Below are positions 1 to 5,608 of a DNA stretch of 5,942 nt, piece after piece. Below the pieces are notes generated by a model. That model was not told the origin of the DNA. It searched no databases and was given only the letters and a program-made list of their open reading frames with translations. This stretch comes from Betaproteobacteria bacterium. Lineage in GTDB: Bacteria > Pseudomonadota > Gammaproteobacteria > Burkholderiales > Casimicrobiaceae. Position numbers and translations under genes: made by a program. Position 1 is the first letter of the stretch. Each line of letters opens with the position of its first letter. The stretch covers positions 1 through 5,942 of the forward strand of contig VBCS01000121.1 of assembly GCA_005888955.1 (NCBI GenBank). The letters run 5' to 3'.

Positions 1-1041
1 GGCGACGTCGCGCACGTCGCGCCAGCGGTCGAACGCCACGCGAATGCGTGCGGCCGTAGCGCTACCGTCATCCCCCCCGTAGCTGTAGCCCGTGATCTCG
101 AACCGGCCGCGATCGTGGGCCTCGAACAGCCCGGCCATTAGGCGCCCGGTCGGATGATCGCGGAAATTGCCGGAGAGATAGCCGACGCGGAGACGCCCTG
201 AGCGCGACGGCACCGGACGCCGCGGCGCCGGCGCCGGCAACATCGCCTTCGACCAGCGGCGTGCAACCGCGAGCTGCTGTGCGGACGAGGTCGGCAATGA
301 GAGCGCGATCCAGGGCGGCCAACGTGGATCGCTCGCCGGATCGTCGAGCGTGGCGATGAGGCGCTGCTCGTACGCCTCGAGGCCGTCCCATTCGCAGAGG
401 GTGTAGCGGGCGTTGACGAGATTGGCGAGCGCCGGTGTGAGGGCGGGCGCGGCTACGGCGGCGCGTTGGAACGCGAAGAGCGCCTGCTCGCCTTTGCTCT
501 GGAACTGATAAGCGAGCCCGAGGTTGTCCCAGGCTTCGCCTTCGCGCGCGCCCAACGCGATGGCGCGCTCGAGCTCACGCTCGGCGTCGGCGGGGCGATC
601 GGCGTCGATCAGCACCGCGCCGAAGGTCAGGCGCAAGCCGGCGTCGTCCGGCGCGAGCTGCACGCATTCGTCGAGGACTGCGCACGCCGCGACCGCGGCG
701 CCCGACGCCTTGAGCCGCTTGCCCAGCGTGTGCGCTTCTTCGATCGCGGTCGCGGCCGCAACGGGCTCGCCGGCGGCGAGATGCGCGCGGGCGAGCGCGA
801 GCCAGATCTCCTGCGTGGGGAGCATCTGTCGTTGCGCGGACGCGAGCGCATGCTCGAGGCGCTCGCGCGCGCGCTCATGCGCCCCGCTCGCGAGCTCCTG
901 CACGGCGATCTTGAGCAGCGCTCCAGGATGCTCCGGCAACGCGCTGAGGATCTCGTCGTAGACGCTACGCGCGTCGGCGGCGCGGCCGGCCGCTTCGTGG
1001 CGCGCGGCAAGCGCGAAGGCGTCCTGAACGGTGAGTTGCAT
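1..1041 (-). CDS. TPR protein with O-GlcNAc-transferase-like (GT41) domain, partial
   Basis: The frame is open from the ATG at 1041 to the left edge, giving 347 residues without a stop; the C-terminal part is missing. Residues 1 to about 200 are Ala/Leu-rich helical repeats of tetratricopeptide type. The clearest are 6-37 (ending in YDEILSALPEHPGA), 135-166, and 168-200 (AWDNLGLAYQFQSKGEQALFAFQRAA). After a Pro-rich linker (269-280), RLRVGYLSGNFRDHPTGRL (283-301), LFEAHDRGRFEITGYSYG and DDGSATAARIRVAFDRWRDV match the start of the bacterial GT41 domain related to eukaryotic O-GlcNAc transferase. Such proteins are thought to transfer a sugar from a nucleotide donor to protein or another acceptor; the catalytic and UDP-binding residues lie beyond the window, so activity cannot be judged. 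No ribosome site is visible. The gene lies 43 bases after SCO on the same strand and may be co-transcribed. It is very GC-rich (bases 721-780 have 46 G+C of 60). Confidence 0.86.
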   Translation of the reverse strand, partial: MQLTVQDAFALAARHEAAGRAADARSVYDEILSALPEHPGALLKIAVQELASGAHERARERLEHALASAQRQMLPTQEIWLALARAHLAAGEPVAAATAIEEAHTLGKRLKASGAAVAACAVLDECVQLAPDDAGLRLTFGAVLIDADRPADAERELERAIALGAREGEAWDNLGLAYQFQSKGEQALFAFQRAAVAAPALTPALANLVNARYTLCEWDGLEAYEQRLIATLDDPASDPRWPPWIALSLPTSSAQQLAVARRWSKAMLPAPAPRRPVPSRSGRLRVGYLSGNFRDHPTGRLMAGLFEAHDRGRFEITGYSYGGDDGSATAARIRVAFDRWRDVRDVA

Positions 1042-1084
1042 CAGCGCAGGAGCCAGGCGACCGTGCCGAAGTCCGGTGCCGCGA

Positions 1085-1681
1085 TCAGCCTCTGACGGGC
1101 TCCGCCAGCAGCGCGCGGATGTCGTGCGCGAAGACCTCCGGCCCCTGGGCGTAGCTCTCGTACACGCGCAACCGCCCTTGGGGGTCGAAGACGTACGTGC
1201 CGGCGGAATGGTCGACGCTGTACGCGCCGGGCGTCGAACCCGGTTGCTTCTGGTACAGAATCTTGAATTCCTTCGCGGTCTCCGCGGTCGCCGCCGCGTC
1301 GCCGTAGAGCCCGAGAAAGCTGGCATTGAAAGCCGGCACGTAGCGCGAAAGGAGATCGGGCGTGTCGCGCTCCGGGTCGACCGTCACGAACAGCACCTGG
1401 ACGCGCGCCGCATCGGGTCCGAGCTTTTGCATCGTCGCCGCGAGCTCGGAGAGCGTCGTCGGGCACACGTCGGGACATTGCGTGTACCCGAAGAACAGCA
1501 CGACGACCTTGCCGCGGAAGTCCGCCAGCGTTCGCGGCTTGCCCGTATGGTCGGTCAACCGGAAGTCGCGTCCGTAACCGATGCCGGTGACGTCGGAGCC
1601 CTGGAATTTCGGCGCCGCCGGGCCGCAAGCCGCGACAGCGAGCACGAGCAGCGCCGTGACGGTCGCGCGCAGGAAGTGCAT
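1085..1681 (-). CDS. SCO1/SenC-family copper chaperone lipoprotein
   Basis: This 198-residue thioredoxin-fold protein of the SCO family delivers copper to, or reduces the cysteines of, the CuA centre of oxidase subunit II on the periplasmic side. The N-terminus (1-18) is a signal peptide ending in a lipobox, LAVAAC, with C19 as the lipidated cysteine. The copper site is complete: C69 and C73 in GYTQCPDVCPTT and H158 in YSVDHSAGTYVFD. The VTVDPERDTP segment (100-108) is also typical of the family. The ATG at 1681 overlaps the ctaB stop (TGATG), which explains the missing ribosome site. A longer in-frame reading back to 2026 lies inside ctaB and is spurious. No ctaG/Cox11 gene for the CuB site is seen nearby. 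The gene is followed after 43 bases by an unrelated glycosyltransferase-like gene. The symbol could be senC or sco1; I leave it open. Confidence 0.94.
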   Translation of the reverse strand: MHFLRATVTALLVLAVAACGPAAPKFQGSDVTGIGYGRDFRLTDHTGKPRTLADFRGKVVVLFFGYTQCPDVCPTTLSELAATMQKLGPDAARVQVLFVTVDPERDTPDLLSRYVPAFNASFLGLYGDAAATAETAKEFKILYQKQPGSTPGAYSVDHSAGTYVFDPQGRLRVYESYAQGPEVFAHDIRALLAEPVRG

Positions 1682-2571
1682 CAGTGCCAATAGTGGTCGA
1701 GAAGAAGCGCCGAAAACAGCGCCGCGAGATAGAGGATGGAAAAACGGAAAGTGCGCCGGGCCAGCGCGTCGCTGTAGCGTCGGTAGAGCGCGAGCGCATG
1801 ACCGAGGAACGTGGCGCCGAGCGCCACCGCTGCGGCCAAATACAGCACGCCGCTCATGCGAATCGCGAATGGAAGCAAGGTGACGGCGAATAGCGCCGCG
1901 GTGTAGAGCATGATCATGAGGCGCGTGTATTCGGGACCGTGCGTGACGGGCAGCATCGGCAGCCCTGCCTTCGCGTATTCCTTCACGCGGTACAGCGCCA
2001 GCGACCAGAAGTGCGGCGGTGTCCACATAAAGATGATCAGGAACAACAGCAACGCCTCCGGCGCGACGTCATTCGCGACCGCGGCCCAGCCTAGCACCGG
2101 CGGCATGGCGCCGGAGGCGCCGCCGATCACGATATTCTGCGGGGTCGCGGGCTTCAGCAGCACGGTATAAACGATCGCGTAGCCGACGAACGTCGCAAGC
2201 GTGAGCCACATCGTCAGCGTATTCACCTTGAAGTAAAGGATGCCCAGGCCGATCGCCCCGATGGCGCAGGCGAAGACTAGCGTCTGCAGCGCCGATATCT
2301 CGCCGCGCGGCAATGGCCGGGCACGTGTGCGCGCCATCACCGCGTCGATTTTTTGCTCGACCAGGCAGTTGATCGCGGCTGCGGCGCCGGCGACGAGTGC
2401 GATGCCCAGCGTGCCGAAGGCGACGGCGGACGCCGGCGGCAATCCCGGCGCGGCGAGAAACATGCCGATCACTGCGGTGAACACGATCAGCGACACCACG
2501 CGTGGCTTGGTCAGGGCGAGAAATTGGCGCGCGCGGCGAAGACGGCCGTGGGTAAGTGCGAGAGTGGTCAT
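1681..2571 (-). CDS. ctaB: Protoheme IX farnesyltransferase (heme O synthase)
   Basis: This 296-residue polytopic inner-membrane enzyme of the UbiA prenyltransferase superfamily transfers a farnesyl group from farnesyl diphosphate to heme B, giving heme O, the precursor of heme A for the oxidase. TKPRVVSL (21-28) opens the first helix. The first Mg/diphosphate loop is N68-CLVEQKID76 followed by RTRARPLP (81-88). The middle has GGASGAMPPVLGW (150-162), and FMWTPPHFWSLAL (181-193) precedes the second loop, YRVKEYAKAGLPMLPV (194-209). Seven to nine hydrophobic segments span the chain, and its length is normal for the family. The ATG at 2571 puts the first helix at the expected distance; no strong ribosome site precedes it. 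The stop codon shares one base with the start of the SCO gene, so the two are translationally coupled. Heme A synthase (ctaA), needed for the next step if the enzyme uses heme A, is not in this window. Confidence 0.96.
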   Translation of the reverse strand: MTTLALTHGRLRRARQFLALTKPRVVSLIVFTAVIGMFLAAPGLPPASAVAFGTLGIALVAGAAAAINCLVEQKIDAVMARTRARPLPRGEISALQTLVFACAIGAIGLGILYFKVNTLTMWLTLATFVGYAIVYTVLLKPATPQNIVIGGASGAMPPVLGWAAVANDVAPEALLLFLIIFMWTPPHFWSLALYRVKEYAKAGLPMLPVTHGPEYTRLMIMLYTAALFAVTLLPFAIRMSGVLYLAAAVALGATFLGHALALYRRYSDALARRTFRFSILYLAALFSALLLDHYWH

Positions 2572-2645
2572 CGGCGAGACTTGAATCCCCGGCGGAGAGG
2601 AGCGCTACGGCTGGATCGAAGCTGTTACCCGTACGAGCTGGTCGC

Positions 2646-2855
2646 TCAGGCTTTCTTGGCCCACGAAGCGCACCAGCCTTTGGCGGCGACAAGCTTGCCT
2701 CCGAAGACCGAGCAAGGGCCGTTGGCATCACCGGGCTTGCCGGTGTAGAAATTGCAGTTGCTGCAAAGCGCCTTCGCATCCTTGCGATCGGTCGCCTTGG
2801 TGGCATCCATCTTGTACTTCAGCGCTACCGCTGTCGGCTCGGACTCGCTGACCAT
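2646..2855 (-). CDS. High-potential iron-sulfur protein (HiPIP), mature domain; leader frameshifted
   Basis: HiPIP is a small soluble periplasmic electron carrier with one [4Fe-4S] cluster cycling between 3+ and 2+. The 69 residues read from the ATG at 2855 cover the whole mature domain. The four cluster cysteines are C31, C34, C48 and C62, with spacing CxxC, 13 residues, C, 13 residues, C. Also present are the family features TAVALKYKMDATKA near the start and GWCASW at the end (60-65). In-frame sequence upstream of 2855 (FANALLSGSAEAVD) is the end of a signal peptide, so the ATG at 2855 is an internal methionine at or near the mature N-terminus. The intended start is probably 2947, in another frame. 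If translation did begin at 2855 (GAGG lies 8 bases upstream), the product would lack an export signal. HiPIP donates electrons to terminal oxidases in some bacteria, which fits its place between oxidase subunits and ctaB. The family call is firm; whether the gene works is open. Confidence 0.88.
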   Translation of the reverse strand: MVSESEPTAVALKYKMDATKATDRKDAKALCSNCNFYTGKPGDANGPCSVFGGKLVAAKGWCASWAKKA

Positions 2856-2878
2856 GTCGACTGCCTCGGCGCTTCCGC

Positions 2879-2947
2879 TTAACAGTGCGTTGGCGAAGTA
2901 AGCTTGATCAAGCGACGGCGGTTCGTGTCAGCAGCGTGTTTGGTCAT
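2879..2947 (-). pseudogene. Twin-arginine leader fragment of HiPIP, out of frame with the mature domain
   Basis: From the ATG at 2947 the minus strand reads MTKHAADTNRRRLIKLT and then, in the same frame, SPTHC and a stop at 2879-2881. NRRRLIKL is a twin-arginine export motif, as expected for HiPIP, which is folded with its cluster in the cytoplasm and sent to the periplasm by Tat. The continuation that belongs to the protein, FANALLSGSAEAVD followed by MVSESEP, is in another frame: net one base is missing (modulo three). If joined, the stretch from the arginines to the likely cleavage site after AEA would be only about 17 residues and poorly hydrophobic, shorter than usual HiPIP leaders. A loss of more than one base is therefore possible. 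Sequencing or assembly error is an equal alternative. Confidence 0.65.
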
Positions 2948-2953
2948 GGGATA

Positions 2954-2959
2954 CTCCTC
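2954..2959 (-). promoter_or_regulatory. Ribosome binding site of the HiPIP leader
   Basis: GAGGAG on the minus strand lies 6 bases before the ATG at 2947, an excellent Shine-Dalgarno spacing. It shows that translation is meant to begin at the twin-arginine leader, not at the ATG at 2855 inside the mature domain, and so makes the frameshift between them meaningful. No promoter elements stand out in the 115-base spacer upstream. Confidence 0.7.
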
Positions 2960-3062
2960 GTGTCTGAGGTGCGAAGTGGATGGCCGCGTGGGGGCGGGTT
3001 GTGCAGGCAAATCGAAATCGTGGCCGGCTTGGCCGGAATCCTTGTACGAATCCAAAATCCTT

Positions 3063-3632
3063 TCATGGCCATGTTTGCTTGAAGAAACGTGGCACTCTTT
3101 TCTGGAACTCGATGACCCAGTGCTGGTGCAGCGACTCCGACCCTGCCGGCTCCAATTTTGGATGAGATTTCAGGACCCTTTCCAATACCGCCTCCTGGTC
3201 GTGCTCGAGATCTACAAACAAGATATGTTTATCGTCTTTTATCGCTTGTTCGAAACGGGCAAAGTGGTAGTTGGGTTTTTGGATACCAAACAATCCACCC
3301 TCCCACGTGCAAAAACCTAAGGCCACTACGGCAAGGAAGACAAAAGGTATCCAGCCGACAGCGGTCTTCGTCCAGCCGGCAAAATAGGCGACAGCAAGAA
3401 CCAGCACGAAAGCGCAAACACCGACTGCGGCGCCGATCAACGTTGAGTGGACAATGTCGTTCTTCATGAATGACTGAACCCGGTGGAGATGCTCATGGTG
3501 GTCCAGTTCAGCGTCGTGCGCGGTGAGCACATGGATCTGCGGGGTGGAAACACCGGCGCTCTCCAGTTGCTCTTCAACGACTTCCAGGTCATCGAGGTCG
3601 TCGCTTATGAAATAGCGCCTCAGCGTTTTCAT
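3063..3632 (-). CDS. Conserved two-helix membrane protein of unknown function
   Basis: I do not recognise a characterised function for this 189-residue protein. It has a soluble N-terminal part (1-60) starting MKTLRRYFISDDLDDLEVVE, two transmembrane helices at about 65-85 and 91-108 separated by GWTKTAVGW, and a soluble C-terminal part (115-189). The soluble halves each look like a beta-alpha-beta unit: 6-37, ending in IHVLT, and about 120-157, containing HILFVDLEHDQEAVLERVLKSHP. The layout is that of small stress-type or regulatory membrane proteins rather than of a transporter channel or an enzyme. A histidine/acid patch at 38-50 (HDAELDHHEHLH) might bind metal. A strong ribosome site and the 118-base gap behind subunit IV suggest independent translation and perhaps its own promoter. 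It precedes HiPIP by 115 bases. Its DNA is less GC-rich than its neighbours: bases 3181-3240 have 26 G+C of 60. The reading frame is intact, so I consider it a real gene. Confidence 0.82.
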   Translation of the reverse strand: MKTLRRYFISDDLDDLEVVEEQLESAGVSTPQIHVLTAHDAELDHHEHLHRVQSFMKNDIVHSTLIGAAVGVCAFVLVLAVAYFAGWTKTAVGWIPFVFLAVVALGFCTWEGGLFGIQKPNYHFARFEQAIKDDKHILFVDLEHDQEAVLERVLKSHPKLEPAGSESLHQHWVIEFQKRVPRFFKQTWP

Positions 3633-3638
3633 ATTGTT

Positions 3639-3645
3639 CCCCCTT
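3639..3645 (-). promoter_or_regulatory. Ribosome binding site of the two-helix membrane protein
   Basis: On the minus strand AAGGGGG stands 6 bases before the ATG at 3632. This strong Shine-Dalgarno site fixes that start and contrasts with the weak or absent sites in front of the coupled oxidase genes. The rest of the 118-base gap upstream (3633-3750) shows no -35/-10 pair that I would defend. Confidence 0.7.
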
Positions 3646-3726
3646 GTCTTATCAGTCTGCCCACCATCCCCCGATCCTGCTCAAATAGTCATTGTGAACC
3701 CACTGGAAGACGAGGTACGGCAGCCA

Positions 3727-3750
3727 ACCGCTAAATCACGCGGTCACCGC
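3727..3750. repeat. Short inverted repeats just after subunit IV stop
   Basis: The 5-base arm ACCGC (3727-3731) is matched by its complement GCGGT (3740-3744), and a second ACCGC follows at 3746-3750, so the middle arm has two possible partners. The first pairing gives an 8-base loop. No run of T follows on the minus strand, so this is not a convincing intrinsic terminator. It could form a weak hairpin at the end of the structural oxidase genes or be chance in GC-rich DNA. Confidence 0.25.
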
Positions 3751-4185
3751 CTAGCGATGTTGCACCGGCCCCGTAGCTCCCGGCCCGTGCGTCGGCGCCG
3801 CGGTTTGCGAACCGAAGAATTCGCCGCGCGTAAAGAAGGTGTAGTCAGCTTCAAGCGCGCCGATACCAAGGAGCACCAGCAACAGCAGCGGCGGAACCAG
3901 GATGGCGTAGACGATCGCTAGCCGCTCCCAGAGCATGTGCATGAAGACGGCAACGATCAGCCCCGCCTTCAGCAACATGAACACCAAGATGAGCCCCCAC
4001 CTGAGGTAACCCTGGAAGTGGAAATAGTCGACGAGATACGACGCGGTGCTGAGAACGAACAGCAATCCCCAGATCTTGAAATAGATGCCGAGCGGATGTT
4101 GTTGCCCTACCTCGTGATGTAGCGCCCCTGCCGAGGCGTCGTGTTGCCCCGCGGCCGGATGATGCTGCCCCTCTGCATGTGCCAT
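3751..4185 (-). CDS. Cytochrome c oxidase subunit IV, prokaryotic type, with His-rich N-terminus
   Basis: This 144-residue small membrane subunit is of the bacterial subunit IV type (COX4_pro family), a non-catalytic part of the oxidase that helps assembly or stability. Three helices are visible at about residues 34-54, 60-84 and 89-111. The second ends in LLKAGLIVAVFMHMLWER, the hallmark Lys...FMH...E pattern of the family. The first 30 residues are soluble and hold seven histidines (3, 8, 9, 15, 23, 24, 30), and the C-terminal tail after residue 120 is Gly/Pro/Thr-rich. I chose the ATG at 4185, 8 bases after the subunit III stop. An upstream ATG at 4230 in the same frame would overlap subunit III and add a sequence with no family resemblance. 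No clear ribosome site is visible, which fits translation coupled to subunit III. It is the last tightly packed oxidase gene before a 118-base gap. Confidence 0.9.
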   Translation of the reverse strand: MAHAEGQHHPAAGQHDASAGALHHEVGQQHPLGIYFKIWGLLFVLSTASYLVDYFHFQGYLRWGLILVFMLLKAGLIVAVFMHMLWERLAIVYAILVPPLLLLVLLGIGALEADYTFFTRGEFFGSQTAAPTHGPGATGPVQHR

Positions 4186-4193
4186 GGTTGTAA

Positions 4194-4919
4194 TTACCAA
4201 AGATAGAAAACGGCGAAGATGAATACCCACACCAGATCGACGAAGTGCCAGTACAGACCCATGGTTTCGACGATCTCGTAGTTACCCTTCCTGCCGGTCA
4301 TGAAGCCTGGCCTCTGTTTGTCGAGGTCTCCCCGCAAGGCCTTGATCGCCACAATGATGAGGAAGATCACGCCGATCGACACGTGGGTGCCGTGGAAACC
4401 CGTGATCATGAAAAAGCTGGCGCCGAACTGCGCCGCGCCCATCGGATTGCCCCAGGGCCGTATCCCCTCATGCACGATCAGCTTGGTCCATTCGAAGGCC
4501 TGCATCCCGACGAATGTGGCGCCCAATGCCGCGGTCAGCAGCAAGAAGACAAACGTTTTGACGCGATCTTTGCGATAGCCGAAGTTCACGGCCAGGACCA
4601 TCGTCCCGCTGCTGCTGATCAGGATGAAAGTCATGATCGCGATCAGGAGGAGGGGGACTTCCGTACCCCCGACCGTCAATCCGAAAACTTCGCTGGGGTT
4701 GGGCCAAGGGACGGTGGTGGATATTCGCACCGTCATATACGAAATCAGAAATGAGCTGAAGATGAACGTGTCGCTGAGGAGGAAGATCCACATCATCGCC
4801 TTGCCCCAGGGAACGTTCTTGAACGCCCGCTGATCCGAAGACCAGTCGGCGACGATGCCTTCCAAACCGTCGGGCCGCGGGAGAGCCTCTCCCGTGCCCG
4901 TCAGCGCGGGTTGCGCCAT
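4194..4919 (-). CDS. Cytochrome c oxidase subunit III-family protein (second of two)
   Basis: This 241-residue membrane protein belongs to the heme-copper oxidase subunit III family. A polar N-terminus of about 38 residues is followed by five helices at about 41-61, 87-111, 121-141, 165-192 and 221-240. Diagnostic features are the helix ending FVGMQAFEW with glutamate 143, the GFHGTHVSIGV motif (174-184), and the C-terminal YWHFVDLVWVFIFAVFY (223-239). The missing first two helices of mitochondrial-type subunit III make it the short five-helix form seen in many bacterial oxidases. The ATG at 4919 follows the upstream stop by 15 bases and has GAGG close in front of it (4923-4926), with GGGG slightly further up. 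Its stop lies 8 bases before subunit IV. Together with the preceding gene it gives two consecutive subunit III-like proteins, as in coxO and coxP. I cannot tell from sequence whether both sit in one complex; ctaE/coxC would be the generic symbol. Confidence 0.92.
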   Translation of the reverse strand: MAQPALTGTGEALPRPDGLEGIVADWSSDQRAFKNVPWGKAMMWIFLLSDTFIFSSFLISYMTVRISTTVPWPNPSEVFGLTVGGTEVPLLLIAIMTFILISSSGTMVLAVNFGYRKDRVKTFVFLLLTAALGATFVGMQAFEWTKLIVHEGIRPWGNPMGAAQFGASFFMITGFHGTHVSIGVIFLIIVAIKALRGDLDKQRPGFMTGRKGNYEIVETMGLYWHFVDLVWVFIFAVFYLW

Positions 4920-4934
4920 TTGCCTCGATCCCCT

Positions 4935-5606
4935 TTAGGTATGTGTCTGCAACAGCACGGCGAACAGAACCAGCCAGACCAGGAGCAGATAGTGCCAGTA
5001 CACCGTGCACAGCTCCACGCTCAATCGCACCTTGCCGACCTCAACGCCGCGCAATACCTTGATGGTGGTTCTGCCCCAGACCCACAGGCCTCCCAGCAGG
5101 TGCAAGCCGTGCAGCGCGGTGAGCAGGTAGAAAAAAGCATTGGCTGGATTGGCCGCGACGAAGTAGCCCGAGGCATTCAGCTGCTGCCACGCCCAAAGCT
5201 GTCCGGCCAGAAAGGAAAAGGCGAAAACACCCGCGGCGATGAGGCCGGTTCTTACGCCGTCTATCTGTCCACGTTGTGCGGCAGACCGCGTCCACTGCAT
5301 AGCGATGCTGCTCAGGATCAGCACGGCTGTGTTGAGCCACAGCACCTTCGGGACGGCCAGCTTGACCCAGTCCGCCTCCATCATTCGCATGTGGTAGGCG
5401 CTGATCAGCAGCGCAAACAGGGATGTCGCGACCCCAAGAAACACCCAAAGGCCGACTTTCACCGTTGGCGACTGCAGCGCGCCGTCTCCATCGACCGTTG
5501 CGACCGAACGCTGCGAAACCCAGGGCTTGACGTTCAGCGTTTGTCGCAACAGCCATCCGACGACGACGGCCATGATAGCGGCCAAAACCAATAATGATGT
5601 CGTCAC
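4935..5606 (-). CDS. Cytochrome c oxidase subunit III-family protein (first of two)
   Basis: This is a 223-residue integral membrane protein of the heme-copper oxidase subunit III family, which packs against subunit I and supports its proton uptake and stability. Six hydrophobic segments are visible, at about residues 4-20, 50-70, 88-104, 120-138, 156-178 and 203-219. Family signatures are LHGLHLLGGLWVWG (165-178) and the C-terminal VYWHYLLLVWLVLF (202-215). I chose the GTG at 5606, two bases after the subunit I stop, because it gives a complete first helix; no strong ribosome site precedes it, so coupling to subunit I is likely. An ATG at 5573 is the alternative and would cut into that helix. 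The open frame continues further upstream inside ctaD, but that part overlaps coding sequence and is spurious. By gene order this protein resembles CoxO of the Bradyrhizobium coxMNOP cluster. It could be called a subunit III paralogue rather than the main subunit III. Confidence 0.87.
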   Translation of the reverse strand: MTTSLLVLAAIMAVVVGWLLRQTLNVKPWVSQRSVATVDGDGALQSPTVKVGLWVFLGVATSLFALLISAYHMRMMEADWVKLAVPKVLWLNTAVLILSSIAMQWTRSAAQRGQIDGVRTGLIAAGVFAFSFLAGQLWAWQQLNASGYFVAANPANAFFYLLTALHGLHLLGGLWVWGRTTIKVLRGVEVGKVRLSVELCTVYWHYLLLVWLVLFAVLLQTHT

Positions 5607-5608
5607 GA

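Noticed and set aside
466..1095. 209-residue open frame on the plus strand
   Set aside because: It is antisense to the TPR protein in very GC-rich DNA, with Arg/Glu-rich composition and no domain; it is a shadow of the real frame.
1031..1693. 220-residue open frame on the plus strand
   Set aside because: It lies opposite the SCO gene, whose copper motif and lipobox prove the other strand; the Arg-rich product matches nothing.
1682..2026. N-terminal extension of the SCO frame
   Set aside because: It lies entirely inside ctaB coding sequence; the signal peptide and lipobox begin at the ATG at 1681.
2069..2806. 245-residue minus-strand open frame
   Set aside because: It overlaps both ctaB and HiPIP in another frame and has the Arg/Ala/Pro-rich composition of a frame shadow.
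3009..3036. Tandem AAATCG pair and two GGCCGG copies in the spacer before HiPIP, considered as operator or terminator
   Set aside because: The units are short, the possible stems are only 4 bases and no T-run follows, so chance is the best explanation.
2904..3320. 138-residue plus-strand open frame starting in the HiPIP leader
   Set aside because: It is antisense to the two-helix membrane protein and the HiPIP leader, both of which have good ribosome sites; there is no recognisable domain.
4911..5594. 227-residue plus-strand open frame
   Set aside because: It is antisense to the first subunit III-family gene, Gln/His-rich and without family features.
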